Shown here one piece after another: positions 35,235 to 45,493 of a stretch of 64,000 nucleotides of DNA. The notes below the pieces were generated by a model, which saw only the letters and a program-made list of their open reading frames with translations, was not told the origin of the DNA and did no database searches. The stretch lies in NCBI RefSeq assembly GCF_039724765.1, contig NZ_CP155729.1, positions 3,543,501 to 3,607,500 on the forward strand, given 5' to 3'. The number at the start of each line of letters is the position of its first letter. The stretch's first letter is position 1. This DNA is from Sagittula stellata E-37 (GTDB lineage Bacteria; Pseudomonadota; Alphaproteobacteria; Rhodobacterales; Rhodobacteraceae). Both the position numbers and the translations under genes were made by a program.

Positions 35235-36653
35235 GTGTCCGACACCCAACCGACTTCCCTGTACGCAGGCCGCGAACCGATCTTCCCGCGCCGCGTCAGC
35301 GGCAATTTCCGCAATCTCAAGTGGATCATCATGATCGTCACGCTTGGGATCTACTACGTGACGCCATGGATTCGCTGGGACCGCGGGCCGCAATTGCCCG
35401 ACCAGGCCGTGTTGATCGACCTCTCGGGCCGCCGCTTCTTCTTCTTCTGGATCGAGATCTGGCCGCATGAATTCTACTTCGTCGCGGGCCTGCTCATCAT
35501 GGCGGGCCTCGGGCTTTTCCTCTTCACGTCCGCGCTGGGGCGGGTCTGGTGCGGCTACGCCTGCCCGCAGACCGTCTGGACGGACCTCTTCATCCTCGTC
35601 GAACGCTGGGTGGAAGGGGACCGCAACAACCGCCTCCGCCTGCACCGCCAGAAGAAGCTCGACTTCCACAAGGCGCGTCTCAGGGTCACGAAGTGGACGC
35701 TGTGGCTGCTGATCGGGCTGGCCACCGGCGGCGCGTGGGTCTTCTACTTTGCCGATGCGCCGACATTGCTGCGCGACCTCGTGACGCTGAACGCCCACCC
35801 CGTCGCCTACACGACGATGCTGATCCTGACGCTGACCACCTTCTTCTTCGGCGGCTTCGCCCGCGAACAGATCTGCATCTATGCCTGCCCGTGGCCGCGC
35901 ATCCAGGCCGCCATGATGGACGAGGACACGCTGACCGTCGCTTACCGCGACTGGCGCGGCGAACCACGGGGCAAGGGCAAGGCCCGCGACACCCTCGGCG
36001 ACTGCATCGACTGCAACGCCTGCGTGAACGTCTGCCCCATGGGCATCGACATCCGCGACGGCCAGCAGATGGAGTGCATCACCTGCGCGCTCTGCATCGA
36101 CGCCTGCGACGACGTGATGGCCAAGATCGGCAAGCCGCGCGGCCTGATCGACTACCTCGCCCTGTCGGACGAGCCGCGCGAGCGTGCGGGCAACACCCCG
36201 CGCCCGATCTGGCAGCACGTCTTCCGGGTCCGCACGATGATGTACACCGCGCTCTGGAGCCTCGTCGGCATCGGCTTGGTCTTCGCCCTGTTCGTCCGGC
36301 CCGATATCGAGATGACCGTCGCCCCGGTCCGCAACCCGACCTTCGTGGTGCTCTCGGACGGCTCGGTGCGCAACACCTACGACATCCGGCTGTTGAACAA
36401 GCATGGCGAGGATCGGCCCTTCCGGATCACCCTGAACGGCAGCGATTTCCTGCGCATCCAGCTTGAGGGCAGCCCCTACGAGACGGTGACCGTCCCGGCG
36501 AACGAAACCTACCTGCTAAAGGTCTTCGTCGTGGCGCCCAAGGGGTCCGCTCCGGCCGACTCCGAACGCACGGAGTTCCGTTTCTGGGTCGAGGACCTGA
36601 CCAACGGCGACCGCGCCCACAAAGACACCATCTTCAACGGGAGGGCCAACTGA
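35235..36653 (+). CDS. ccoG: cbb3 oxidase accessory protein CcoG (RdxA-like)
   Basis: 472 residues, GTG start with GGAG about 10 bases upstream. Membrane copper-reductase-type protein: several helices, CGYACPQTVWTDLF and CIYACPWPRIQ, then two 4Fe-4S motifs (CIDCNACVNVCP and CITCALCIDACD), and a C-terminal Ig-like periplasmic domain. Known to assist copper handling for cbb3 assembly. First gene of ccoGHIS; its last base overlaps the first base of ccoH. Confidence 0.95.
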   Translation: MSDTQPTSLYAGREPIFPRRVSGNFRNLKWIIMIVTLGIYYVTPWIRWDRGPQLPDQAVLIDLSGRRFFFFWIEIWPHEFYFVAGLLIMAGLGLFLFTSALGRVWCGYACPQTVWTDLFILVERWVEGDRNNRLRLHRQKKLDFHKARLRVTKWTLWLLIGLATGGAWVFYFADAPTLLRDLVTLNAHPVAYTTMLILTLTTFFFGGFAREQICIYACPWPRIQAAMMDEDTLTVAYRDWRGEPRGKGKARDTLGDCIDCNACVNVCPMGIDIRDGQQMECITCALCIDACDDVMAKIGKPRGLIDYLALSDEPRERAGNTPRPIWQHVFRVRTMMYTALWSLVGIGLVFALFVRPDIEMTVAPVRNPTFVVLSDGSVRNTYDIRLLNKHGEDRPFRITLNGSDFLRIQLEGSPYETVTVPANETYLLKVFVVAPKGSAPADSERTEFRFWVEDLTNGDRAHKDTIFNGRAN

Positions 36654-37120
36654 TGGCCGACGTCCGCAAGGAATTCCGCCTCACCGGCTGGCACGTGCTG
36701 GCAGGCTTCGCCGCAGCCTTCGGGATCATCATCGCCGTGAACATAGCGTTGGCCGTCAACGCGGTGCGCACCTTCCCCGGGCTTGAGACGGAGCACTCCT
36801 ACATCGCCTCGCAAACCTTCGACGTCCGCCGCGCCGCGCAGCAGGCGCTCGGCTGGGATATCTCCGCCAGCCACGCCGACGGGCTGCTGGTGCTGAAGAT
36901 CGTCGACGACAAGGGCCTCCCGGTGCAGGCTGCCAAGATGGACGTGATCCTCGGCCGCCCGACCCACCAGAAGGCCGACCGCGTGCCGCAGTTCCGCTGG
37001 GACGGCACCGCATATGTCGCGCACGAGGAACTGGAGAAGGGCAACTGGGATCTCTGGATCAAGGCCACCGCGATGGACGGCACGGCCTTTGAACAACGCC
37101 TCGAAATGTATCAGCCCTGA
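36653..37120 (+). CDS. ccoH: cbb3 oxidase assembly protein CcoH (FixH)
   Basis: 155 residues. One N-terminal transmembrane helix (about 13-33, WHVLAGFAAAFGIIIAVNIAL cut) and a periplasmic FixH domain ending GTAFEQRLEMYQP. Needed for oxidase assembly and interacts with the subunits. Start overlaps the ccoG stop (TGATG), typical of this operon. Confidence 0.94.
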   Translation: MADVRKEFRLTGWHVLAGFAAAFGIIIAVNIALAVNAVRTFPGLETEHSYIASQTFDVRRAAQQALGWDISASHADGLLVLKIVDDKGLPVQAAKMDVILGRPTHQKADRVPQFRWDGTAYVAHEELEKGNWDLWIKATAMDGTAFEQRLEMYQP

Positions 37121-37139
37121 GCCGCGAAAGCCTTCCGTC

Positions 37140-39326
37140 ATGACCGCCACCATGCGCCCGCCCGCCTCTGCCTGTCCCGCCTGCGTCGCCGCACCGGCGG
37201 CCCAGTCGCTGGCGGACATGGAGGTCCCGAAAGACGCGCATATCGTCCTTTCGCTGCCGACGATCCACTGCGCCGCCTGCATGTCTAAGGTGGAACGCGC
37301 GCTGAACGCCGACCCGCGTGTGCACAGCGCCCGCGTCAACCTGACCATGAAGCGCGTGAGCCTGTCGGGCGACACGGCGCTCACCGCCGAAGACGTGATC
37401 CCGCTGGTCGAGGCGGCAGGCTACGAGGCGCATGAACTCGACACCGCCGCCTTGTCGGCCACCGCGACCGACCGCGCGGGCCGCGACCTGCTGATGCGCC
37501 TTGCCGTGGCGGGCTTCGCCGCGATGAACGTCATGCTGCTGTCGGTGGCCGTCTGGTCCGGCGCGGCGGGCGAAACCCGCGATCTCTTCCACTGGATCTC
37601 CGCGCTGATCGTGCTGCCGGCGGTGGCTTTCTCCGCCCAGCCGTTCTTCGTCAATGCCTGGCGGGCGCTGGCCGCGCGAACGCTCAACATGGACGTGCCG
37701 ATCAGCCTCGCCATCCTGCTGGCGGTCGTGACCTCGCTCTGGGAAACGTCGCTTTCCGGCGAACACGCCTATTTCGACGCGGCCATCGCGCTGACCTTCT
37801 TCCTGCTGACCGGTCGCTACCTCGACCACCGCACCCGCTCTGTCGCGCGCTCCGCGGCCGAGGAACTCGCCGCCCTCGAAGTGCCCCGCGCCTGGCGCGT
37901 GACCGATACGGGCGAGGAACAGGTGAGCGTCGCGGACCTCCGTATCGGCGATCTGATCCGCGTGCGCCCCGGCGGCCGCATGCCCGTCGACGGCGAGATC
38001 GTGGAGGGCACGTCGGAACGCGACCGCTCGCTGCTGACCGGGGAAACCCTGCCGGTGCTGGGCACGCCGGGCACCGCCGTCAGCGCGGGCGAGGTCAACC
38101 TGACCGGCCCGCTGACCATCCGCGCCAGCGCGGTGGGCCGCGACACCTCGCTCGCGCGCATGGCCGACCTCGTCGCCATCGCGGAGTCAGGCCGTTCGCG
38201 CTATACCTCGCTGGCCGACCGCGCGGCCAGACTCTACGCTCCGGGCGTGCACATCCTCTCCGCGCTCAGCTTCCTCGGCTGGCTGCTCTACAGCGGTGAC
38301 CTGCGCACCGCGCTCAACATTGCCGCCGCCGTGCTGATCATCACCTGCCCCTGTGCGCTGGGTCTGGCCGTGCCCGCCGTGACCACAGCCGCCTCCGGAC
38401 GGCTGTTCCGCAAGGGCCTGCTCATCAAGGACGCCACAGCGCTGGAACGGCTGGCGCAGGTCGACACCGTCGTCTTCGACAAGACCGGCACGTTGACCGC
38501 GGGCACGCCCGAGCCGGTGAACCTCGACGCCTTCACCACCGCCGACCTCGCCATCGCCCACGCGCTGGCCGAGGGCTCCGCCCATCCGCTCTCCCGTGCG
38601 CTCACCTCGGCGGCACGGGCCGCGGGCATCGCCCCCGCGCAAGTGACCGGCTTGACCGAGAGCCCGGGCTACGGCACAAGCGCCACATGGCAGGGGCGCG
38701 AGGTGCGCCTCGGTCGCGCCGCCTGGATCGGCGGCACCGCCACCGACCAGACCGCCGCCTGGCTCCGGATCGGCGACGCCCCCCCGCAAGCCCTGCTCTT
38801 CACCGACCGCATGCGCGACGGCGCCGCCGAGGCCGTGGCCGCCTTCCGGCAGGCCGGCATGACGGTCGTGCTGTTGTCCGGCGACACCGCGGCGGCGGTC
38901 GAATCCCTGGCCCGGCGGCTGGACATCGCCCAGTGGATGGCCGAGGCCCTGCCGCAGGACAAGGCTGCCCGGATCGAGACGCTCTCGAAGAACGGTGCAA
39001 AGGTCCTGATGGTCGGCGACGGGCTGAACGACACCGCGGCGCTCACCGCCGCGCATGTCTCGATCTCGCCGGCCTCCGCGCTCGACGCGGCGCGCGTGGC
39101 CTCCGATATCGTGCTTCTGGGACAAAGCCTCGCGCCCCTGCCGGAGGCCGCGACCACCGCCCGCAAAGCTGTGAAGCGCATCCGCGAAAACTTCACGATC
39201 GCCACGTGGTACAACCTCATCGCGGTGCCCCTCGCGGTGGCGGGCCTCTGCTCGCCGCTGATCGCCGCGCTGGCCATGTCCGCTAGTTCCGTCACCGTCT
39301 CGCTGAACGCCCTGCGCCTGCGCTGA
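37140..39326 (+). CDS. ccoI: Copper-translocating P-type ATPase CcoI (FixI)
   Basis: 728 residues from MTATMRPPASACPACVAAP; the extension to 37014 overlaps ccoH. N-terminal heavy-metal domain with HCAACMSKVE, a CPx motif TCPCALGLAVPA in helix 6, phosphorylation site DKTGTLTAG and hinge MVGDGLNDTAAL. It exports copper to the periplasm for the CuB site of CcoN. An extra N-terminal CPAC may bind metal. ccoH ends 19 bases upstream. Confidence 0.96.
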   Translation: MTATMRPPASACPACVAAPAAQSLADMEVPKDAHIVLSLPTIHCAACMSKVERALNADPRVHSARVNLTMKRVSLSGDTALTAEDVIPLVEAAGYEAHELDTAALSATATDRAGRDLLMRLAVAGFAAMNVMLLSVAVWSGAAGETRDLFHWISALIVLPAVAFSAQPFFVNAWRALAARTLNMDVPISLAILLAVVTSLWETSLSGEHAYFDAAIALTFFLLTGRYLDHRTRSVARSAAEELAALEVPRAWRVTDTGEEQVSVADLRIGDLIRVRPGGRMPVDGEIVEGTSERDRSLLTGETLPVLGTPGTAVSAGEVNLTGPLTIRASAVGRDTSLARMADLVAIAESGRSRYTSLADRAARLYAPGVHILSALSFLGWLLYSGDLRTALNIAAAVLIITCPCALGLAVPAVTTAASGRLFRKGLLIKDATALERLAQVDTVVFDKTGTLTAGTPEPVNLDAFTTADLAIAHALAEGSAHPLSRALTSAARAAGIAPAQVTGLTESPGYGTSATWQGREVRLGRAAWIGGTATDQTAAWLRIGDAPPQALLFTDRMRDGAAEAVAAFRQAGMTVVLLSGDTAAAVESLARRLDIAQWMAEALPQDKAARIETLSKNGAKVLMVGDGLNDTAALTAAHVSISPASALDAARVASDIVLLGQSLAPLPEAATTARKAVKRIRENFTIATWYNLIAVPLAVAGLCSPLIAALAMSASSVTVSLNALRLR

Positions 39327-39359
39327 CACGCCCCGACCCGCACGAAAGGCACACGACCG

Positions 39360-39521
39360 ATGAACGTTCTCACCTACCTGATCCCGATCTCCCTCGTGCT
39401 GGGCGGCATGGGGCTCCTATTCTTCGTCTTCACGATCCGTTCGAACCAGTACGAGGACCCCGAGGGCGACGCGCAACGCATCCTCTCGGGCGACTACGAC
39501 GACCGCCCCAAGCAGGACTGA
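39360..39521 (+). CDS. ccoS: cbb3 oxidase maturation protein CcoS
   Basis: 53 residues, MNVLTYLIPISLVLGGMGLL then FFVFTIRSNQYEDPEGDAQR. One transmembrane helix followed by the CcoS signature (QYEDPEGDA.RIL). Needed for cofactor insertion into the oxidase. It lies 33 bases after ccoI as the fourth gene of ccoGHIS. It is followed by the hairpin repeat at 39600-39660 as a likely terminator. Confidence 0.93.
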   Translation: MNVLTYLIPISLVLGGMGLLFFVFTIRSNQYEDPEGDAQRILSGDYDDRPKQD

Positions 39522-39599
39522 CCCGAGAAAGCGCCCGGCTTCCCGCCACACGGGACCGCCTTGCGCACCGCGACCGGCACCCGTCAGCCCTCTGCTGCC

Positions 39600-39660
39600 C
39601 TTCATCTTGGTCAAAATACCTCGGGGGGTCTCCCGCAGGGAGACGGGGGCAGCGCCCCCT
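39600..39660. repeat. Dispersed repeat B copy 1 with double hairpin
   Basis: Contains hairpins GTCTCCC-GCA-GGGAGAC (39628-39644) and GGGGGC-AGC-GCCCCC (39645-39659). Reverse-complemented, it reads hairpin, CCCCCCGAGGTATTTTG, then AAGATGAAG. The same arrangement occurs at 41482-41559 after ald. It probably terminates ccoGHIS and lrp transcripts. The rest of 39522-39749 shows no gene. Confidence 0.6.
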
Positions 39661-39749
39661 CCCCACATCCACGCCAGGCGCCCGCAGAGAGGTCATCCGC
39701 ATGGCATACGCGGCCAACCGGCCCGGTCGGGCCGATCGACAGCCCCGGC

Positions 39750-40208
39750 TCAGACCGGCAGCGCCGTGGTCTTGAATACCGTCTTCAGCGCAAAGGACGA
39801 CTGCATCTGCGCGACGCCCGGCAGGCGGGTCAGATACTGCCGGTGGATGCGGGCGTAATCCTCCGTGTCCTCGGCCACGACCTTCAGGATGTAATCCGCC
39901 GTGCCCGCCATCAGGTGACACTCCAGCACCGCCGGAACGCGGGACACGGCGGTCTCGAAAGCCTCCAGCACCTCGTCGGCCTGCGCCTGCAGGGTGATCT
40001 CCACGAAGACGGTGGTCGGCAGCGACAGCTTGCGCGCATCCAGAAGCGCCACGTAGTCGCGGATGTAGCCGTCCGCCTCAAGCCGCTGCACCCGCCGGTG
40101 ACAGGCCGAGGGGGACAGGTTGACCTGTTCGCTGAGGTCCGCGTTCGACATGCGGCCCTTGCGCTGAAGCACCCTGAGCAGTCGCCGATCCGTCTCGTCT
40201 AGCGCCAT
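39750..40208 (-). CDS. Lrp/AsnC-family transcriptional regulator
   Basis: 152 residues from MALDETDRRLLRVLQRKGR; GGAGGAA precedes ATG 40208. Helix-turn-helix about 20-45 (LSEQVNLSPSACHRRVQRLEADGYI) and an AsnC/RAM effector domain (ECHLMAGTADYILKVVAED). Divergent from alanine dehydrogenase with a 147-base gap; Lrp-type activators of ald genes respond to alanine, so this is the probable regulator of ald. Confidence 0.93.
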   Translation of the reverse strand: MALDETDRRLLRVLQRKGRMSNADLSEQVNLSPSACHRRVQRLEADGYIRDYVALLDARKLSLPTTVFVEITLQAQADEVLEAFETAVSRVPAVLECHLMAGTADYILKVVAEDTEDYARIHRQYLTRLPGVAQMQSSFALKTVFKTTALPV

Positions 40209-40355
40209 ATTCGAAGATTCCTCCCGCGGTGCCTGCAAACCGTCGAACAATCGTGCGCGGCGGTGCGCAAAGGTGCCCCAGTCTCGGACCCTTTTGCAAG
40301 CCGTTCATGGTAGATTGCCGCACCCCAACAGGACCCAGGCTCAAAGGATCGCGTC

Positions 40356-41474
40356 ATGAAGATCGGCTGCCCGACAGAAGTCAAACCCCAGGAATTCCGC
40401 GTGGGCCTGACGCCCAACGCCGCACACGAAGCGGTGGCGCATGGCCATTCGGTCATCGTCCAGAAAGGCGCAGGCCTCGGCGCCGGTTTCACCGACGAAG
40501 ACTATACCGCCGCGGGCGCCGCGCTGGCCGACACCGCCGCCGAGGTCTTTGCCTCCGCCGACATGATCGTCAAGGTGAAGGAACCCCAGGCCCCCGAACG
40601 CGCCATGTTGCGCGAGGGCCAGGTGCTGTTCACCTATCTCCACCTCGCGCCCGATCCGGAGCAGACCCACGACCTGATCGCCTCCGGCGCGACCTGCATC
40701 GCCTATGAAACCGTGACCGACGACCGTGGCGGCCTGCCCCTTCTGGCGCCGATGTCCGAGGTCGCGGGCCGTCTCGCCCCGCAGGTCGGCGCCTGGTCGC
40801 TGCAGAAGGCCAACGGCGGCCGCGGCGTGCTGATGGGCGGCGTGCCGGGGGTCGGCCCCGCGAAGGTCGCGGTGATCGGCGGCGGCGTCGTCGGCACCCA
40901 CGCGGCCCGCGTCGCCGCGGGCATGGGCGCCGAGGTCACCGTGCTCGACCGCTCCCTGTCGCGGATGCGTTACCTCGACGACGTCTTCGGTTCGGTCTTC
41001 AAGACCCGCTACGCCTCTGCCGGGAACACCGCCGAGATGGTGGCCGAGGCCGACATGGTCATCGGCGCCGTGCTGATCCCCGGCGCCGCCGCGCCGAAGC
41101 TGGTCAGCCGCGCGCAACTGTCGACGATGAAGCCCGGCGCCGTGATCGTCGACGTGGCCATCGACCAGGGCGGCTGCTTCGAGACCTCGAAGGCCACAAC
41201 CCATCAGGACCCGATCTACGAAGTCGACGGCATCGTGCACTACTGCGTGGCGAACATGCCGGGCGCCGTGGCGCGCACATCGACCATCGCCCTGGGCAAC
41301 GCGACCATGCCGTTCATGCTGGCGTTGGCCGACAAGGGCTGGAAGAAAGCCTGCGCCGACGATCCGCACCTTCTGGCCGGGCTGAACGTGCATGCGGGCA
41401 AGCTGACCTACGCCGCGGTGGGCGAGGCGCTTGGGCTTGCCGCGATCACGCCGGCGGCCGCGCTGGCGGCCTGA
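40356..41474 (+). CDS. ald: Alanine dehydrogenase
   Basis: 372 residues. NAD-dependent interconversion of alanine with pyruvate and ammonia. N-terminal [20 protein letters not shown] motif (substrate Arg), active-site K in MIVKVKEPQ, and the Rossmann motif [19 protein letters not shown]. Ends [10 protein letters not shown]. Standard length for the family. Under the divergent Lrp-type regulator. Confidence 0.97.
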   Translation: MKIGCPTEVKPQEFRVGLTPNAAHEAVAHGHSVIVQKGAGLGAGFTDEDYTAAGAALADTAAEVFASADMIVKVKEPQAPERAMLREGQVLFTYLHLAPDPEQTHDLIASGATCIAYETVTDDRGGLPLLAPMSEVAGRLAPQVGAWSLQKANGGRGVLMGGVPGVGPAKVAVIGGGVVGTHAARVAAGMGAEVTVLDRSLSRMRYLDDVFGSVFKTRYASAGNTAEMVAEADMVIGAVLIPGAAAPKLVSRAQLSTMKPGAVIVDVAIDQGGCFETSKATTHQDPIYEVDGIVHYCVANMPGAVARTSTIALGNATMPFMLALADKGWKKACADDPHLLAGLNVHAGKLTYAAVGEALGLAAITPAAALAA

Positions 41475-41481
41475 GCGGTTT

Positions 41482-41559
41482 CGCCGTGCTGCGCACGGCG
41501 ACCGGTCGGGGAGGCTCTGCCTCCCCGAACCCCTCCGGAGTATTTTGGAAGCAAAGAAG
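41482..41559. repeat. Dispersed repeat B copy 2 with hairpins
   Basis: CGCCGTGC-TGC-GCACGGCG (41482-41500) and GGGGAGGC-TCT-GCCTCCCC (41508-41526), followed by CCCCTCCGGAGTATTTTGG and AAGCAAAGAAG. Same family as 39600-39660 in opposite orientation. It lies at the convergent ends of ald and bluB and likely acts as a terminator. Confidence 0.6.
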
Positions 41560-41640
41560 CCGGCAGCGGGTTCTTTGAAGGTTGCGACCTGAATATCGGC
41601 GGTCGGATGCGTCGTGCTGACGGCGGCCCGGGCGCTGGCC

Positions 41641-42545
<905 letters not shown>

Positions 42546-42619
42546 CGGACGGGATCGCAAATCCCGCCCCTTGGCGCAAGTGCACCGCCCCCGGACGGGA
42601 CCGGTCTGCCGTCACGTGG

Positions 42620-43054
42620 TCAGCGTGTCTTCAGCGTGTCGCGGATCTCGAGCAGCACGTCCAGTTCCGTTGGGCCGGACGGCGTGGCTTCGGCTGGCTG
42701 GCCTTCCTCACGCTCACGGATCGCGGCGGCCTTCGCGCGGTTGACCATCTTCACCAGCATGAAGACCACGAAGGCGATGATGAAGAAGTTGATCACCGCC
42801 ATGATGAACTTGCCGATGGCAAAGACCGGCGCGCCCGCCTCTGTCGCCGCCGAGAGCGACGCGTATTCGTTGCCGTCGAGCGCATAGAACCAGCCCGAAA
42901 AGTCGATGCCGCCGGTGAACAAGGCGATGATCGGATTGATGATGTCGCCCACCAGCGACTGCACGATCGCGGTGAACGCCGCGCCGATGATGATGCCCAC
43001 GGCCATGTCCATGACATTGCCCTTGGCGATGAAATCCTTGAATTCCTTAATCAT
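42620..43054 (-). CDS. mscL: Large-conductance mechanosensitive channel MscL
   Basis: 144 residues from [20 protein letters not shown]; the frame upstream to 43117 is not supported. Two transmembrane helices (about 14-42 [22 protein letters not shown] and 78-100 [19 protein letters not shown]), a periplasmic loop of about 35 residues and a charged cytoplasmic helix at the end ([10 protein letters not shown]). Osmotic-shock safety valve in the inner membrane. Acts alone. Confidence 0.95.
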   Translation of the reverse strand: MIKEFKDFIAKGNVMDMAVGIIIGAAFTAIVQSLVGDIINPIIALFTGGIDFSGWFYALDGNEYASLSAATEAGAPVFAIGKFIMAVINFFIIAFVVFMLVKMVNRAKAAAIREREEGQPAEATPSGPTELDVLLEIRDTLKTR

Positions 43055-43207
43055 TTTCCCATTCCGTAAGAGCGCCGGCATGCTTGGCCACATGTCCTGC
43101 GGGGTGTTTTTGCACAAACAGGATTATGTCATGCCGGATCGGCTGGGAAAGCGGGAAATGCCGGACTAGGGTCGGCCAGGACATCTTCCTTAACGAGGAC
43201 ACGCATC

Positions 43208-43906
43208 ATGACCGCTCTTGCCGACCATCCGATCTCGCGCCGCTGGCCCGCCGCGCACCCCGACCGCATCCAGCTCTATGCCTTCCCGACGCCCAACGGG
43301 GTCAAGGCGTCGATCATGCTCGAGGAGACCGGGCTGCCCTACGAGGCCCACAAGATCACCCTGTCGGACAAGGACGTCAAAAGCCCTGAGTTCCTGTCGC
43401 TCAACCCCAACAACAAGATCCCCGCGATAATCGACCCGAACGGCCCGGACGGCGCGCCGCTGGAGCTGTTCGAATCCGGGGCCATCCTGCTCTATCTCGG
43501 CGAGAAGGCCGGAATGCTGCTGGGCGAGACCGCGACCGAGCGGCACAAGATCACGCAATGGCTGATGTTCCAGATGGGCGGCGTCGGACCGATGTTGGGG
43601 CAGCTCGGTTTCTTCTGGAAGTTCGCGGGCAAGGACGTGAAGGACCCGCTTCCCCGCACCCGGTATGTGAACGAGGCGCGGCGGCTGCTGAGCGTTGTCG
43701 AAGGCGCGCTGGACGGTCGAGACTGGATCGCCGGGCCGTATTCCGTGGCGGACATCGCGCTCTGCCCGTGGCTCAACGCGCTCGAATTTTACGGCGCGCG
43801 CGACGTGGTGGGCTGGGACGACCATCCCAACTGCGTGGCCTACGTCAAGCGGTTCTACGAGCGCCCGGCGGTGCAACACGGCGTGAATATCCCGGCGCGC
43901 GACTAA
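43208..43906 (+). CDS. Glutathione S-transferase, YfcG/YghU-like
   Basis: 232 residues. Thioredoxin-like N-terminal domain (about 18-105) with YAFPTPNGVKASIMLEE, where Thr/Asn replace the usual catalytic Ser or Cys as in Nu-class YfcG proteins; cis-Pro in KIPAIIDP; ELFESGAILLYLGEKAG glutathione-binding motif. C-terminal helical domain about 115-225. Probably a disulfide-bond or glutathione-dependent reductase in the cytoplasm. Starts after AACGAGGA. Convergent with ytoQ. Confidence 0.93.
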   Translation: MTALADHPISRRWPAAHPDRIQLYAFPTPNGVKASIMLEETGLPYEAHKITLSDKDVKSPEFLSLNPNNKIPAIIDPNGPDGAPLELFESGAILLYLGEKAGMLLGETATERHKITQWLMFQMGGVGPMLGQLGFFWKFAGKDVKDPLPRTRYVNEARRLLSVVEGALDGRDWIAGPYSVADIALCPWLNALEFYGARDVVGWDDHPNCVAYVKRFYERPAVQHGVNIPARD

Positions 43907-44089
43907 CGCTCGCAGGCGCGCGGCGCACAGCCCCGCGCCGCGGGGCGCCGCGCCGCGTGGACAGGGACGTGCACCGACCCGATCTGGCCGATGCGTGGCC
44001 CGGGGCCCGGGCACGGCCAACGCACGCGGGAGCCCACGCAACCGGTCACACCGGTCCGTGCACTCACACCGCATCCGTCGCGTCCTCAG

Positions 44090-44114
44090 GTAGGGCGGGG
44101 CTTCGCGCCGCCCT
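44090..44114. repeat. Dispersed repeat A copy 1 (GTAGGGCGGGGC hairpin)
   Basis: Stem AGGGCGG / CCGCCCT around GGCTTCGCG. Nearly identical to 53631-53653. Located between the convergent GST and YtoQ genes, where it can act as a terminator. Confidence 0.6.
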
Positions 44115-44120
44115 CCTTCC

Positions 44121-44570
44121 TCAGCCCGGCAGTGTGCCGGTGATGACGTAGGCGAGAAGCTGCACCACCTGTTCCGGCGTCCGCGCCACGGCCAGCGCTG
44201 CGGCGTCGACCTCCTTCAGGGCGTGGTCATGCTCTTCCGGTTGCAGGATGATCAGAGACTTGCCCAGCGCGGCGGCATAGCCCGCATCGAAGGCCGCGTT
44301 CCACTGCTTGTACTTGTCGCCGAAGCGCACGACGACCACGTCGGCCTCCGCGATGCCCTTGCGTGTGCGGATCGCGTTCAGCTTGGCGCCCTTGTGGTCG
44401 TGCCAGAACTTGTCGTCCTCCGCCCCGAGGATCGCCACCCCGCAGTCGTCGCTGTTGCCGTGATCCGTCACCGGGCCGTCGAAGTCGATGCCCAGTCCCG
44501 CCGCGCCGTCGCGGATGCGGTCGCGCCAGTCGGTGTGGATCTCGCCCGACAGGTAAACCCTGAATGCCAT
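44121..44570 (-). CDS. YtoQ-family protein
   Basis: 149 residues from MAFRVYLSGEIHTDWRDRI; GGGAGG precedes ATG 44570. Contains VYLSGEIHTDWR and ADVVVVRFGDKYKQWNAAFDAGYAAALGK cut, hallmarks of the YtoQ family (nucleoside 2-deoxyribosyltransferase-like fold, function unknown). No partner gene is nearby. Cytoplasmic. Confidence 0.88.
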   Translation of the reverse strand: MAFRVYLSGEIHTDWRDRIRDGAAGLGIDFDGPVTDHGNSDDCGVAILGAEDDKFWHDHKGAKLNAIRTRKGIAEADVVVVRFGDKYKQWNAAFDAGYAAALGKSLIILQPEEHDHALKEVDAAALAVARTPEQVVQLLAYVITGTLPG

Positions 44571-44632
44571 GCTGCGGCCTCCCTTCGCCTTGATGATCCC
44601 AGACACCTAACCGACCCGCCCGGAATGGCAAG

Positions 44633-45493
44633 TCACCGCCCGTCGAGCGCCCTCAGACCGATCCAGGCACCTGCGAGGATCATGAGCGGCAGAACCAGCA
44701 TCTTGAACAGGAACACCGCCAGCAGCGCGATCAGGCTTTGCACCAGCGCATCCGACCGCTCGTAAAGCGCGCCCGCCATGGTCGAATAGCGCTCGAACTC
44801 CATCCGCGCGCCCTGCAGCGCCCCCATGACACCGCTTCCCTCGACAGGCACCGCCACCGCCGGGTCGACCTGCGCGGTGATCTCGTCGACGATGGCGCTG
44901 TGCCGCGCCCAGACCTGGGCGGTCATCCGGTCCGCCAGAAGCGCCGACAGCAGGAACGCCCCCGGCAGCGCCACGGCGAGGAAGGCACCGTATAGCCCCA
45001 TGCGCCGCGCCACGTGGCCGCCCCTGCCGCGTCCTGCCGTGACCAGCGCCAGAAGCGCCGCGCCCGCCAGCACCGCCCAGCCCACGCCCGAGGCCGGCGC
45101 CAGCGCGACCGCCAGCGCACCGGTCGCCACCATGACGAAGAACACCACCTGCGCGATGCGCTCGACCGTGTCGTCCACCGGCTCCAGCCACTTCAGCGGC
45201 TGCGCGCTGCCCTGCACGACAAAGCTTCCGCCGACCTCCAGTTCCTGTGCCGTCGACAGGAAGGCGTTCAGCGTCCTGAGCGTCAGGTAGGTGCCCGCGC
45301 TGGCGGTGGCGATCTGGCGGGCGTAGTCCTCGGCGGCGCGTGTCGCCGGGTTCCGCGTGGAAAAGGCCGCCGCCAGGAGGGCGACGGCCAGCAACAGGAT
45401 CAGCGCCGGGCGAAGGACCCGCCCGGCACGTGGAGTAAAGGTCAGACGTCCTTGCGGATCGTCTCGTTCTTCGGATCGTAGGGGCTGTCGCAC
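44633..45493 (-). CDS. Membrane protein of unknown function
   Basis: 286 residues, GTG start at 45493, overlapping the end of the dehydrogenase gene by 52 bases. Predicted helices about 29-45, 115-133, 137-155, 165-190 and 255-280; a soluble loop lies between the first two (FSTRNPATRAAEDYARQIATASAGTYL cut). I recognise no family. No alternative ATG exists before the first helix, which supports the overlapping GTG, but the start remains uncertain. Confidence 0.65.
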   Translation of the reverse strand: MRQPLRSEERDDPQGRLTFTPRAGRVLRPALILLLAVALLAAAFSTRNPATRAAEDYARQIATASAGTYLTLRTLNAFLSTAQELEVGGSFVVQGSAQPLKWLEPVDDTVERIAQVVFFVMVATGALAVALAPASGVGWAVLAGAALLALVTAGRGRGGHVARRMGLYGAFLAVALPGAFLLSALLADRMTAQVWARHSAIVDEITAQVDPAVAVPVEGSGVMGALQGARMEFERYSTMAGALYERSDALVQSLIALLAVFLFKMLVLPLMILAGAWIGLRALDGR

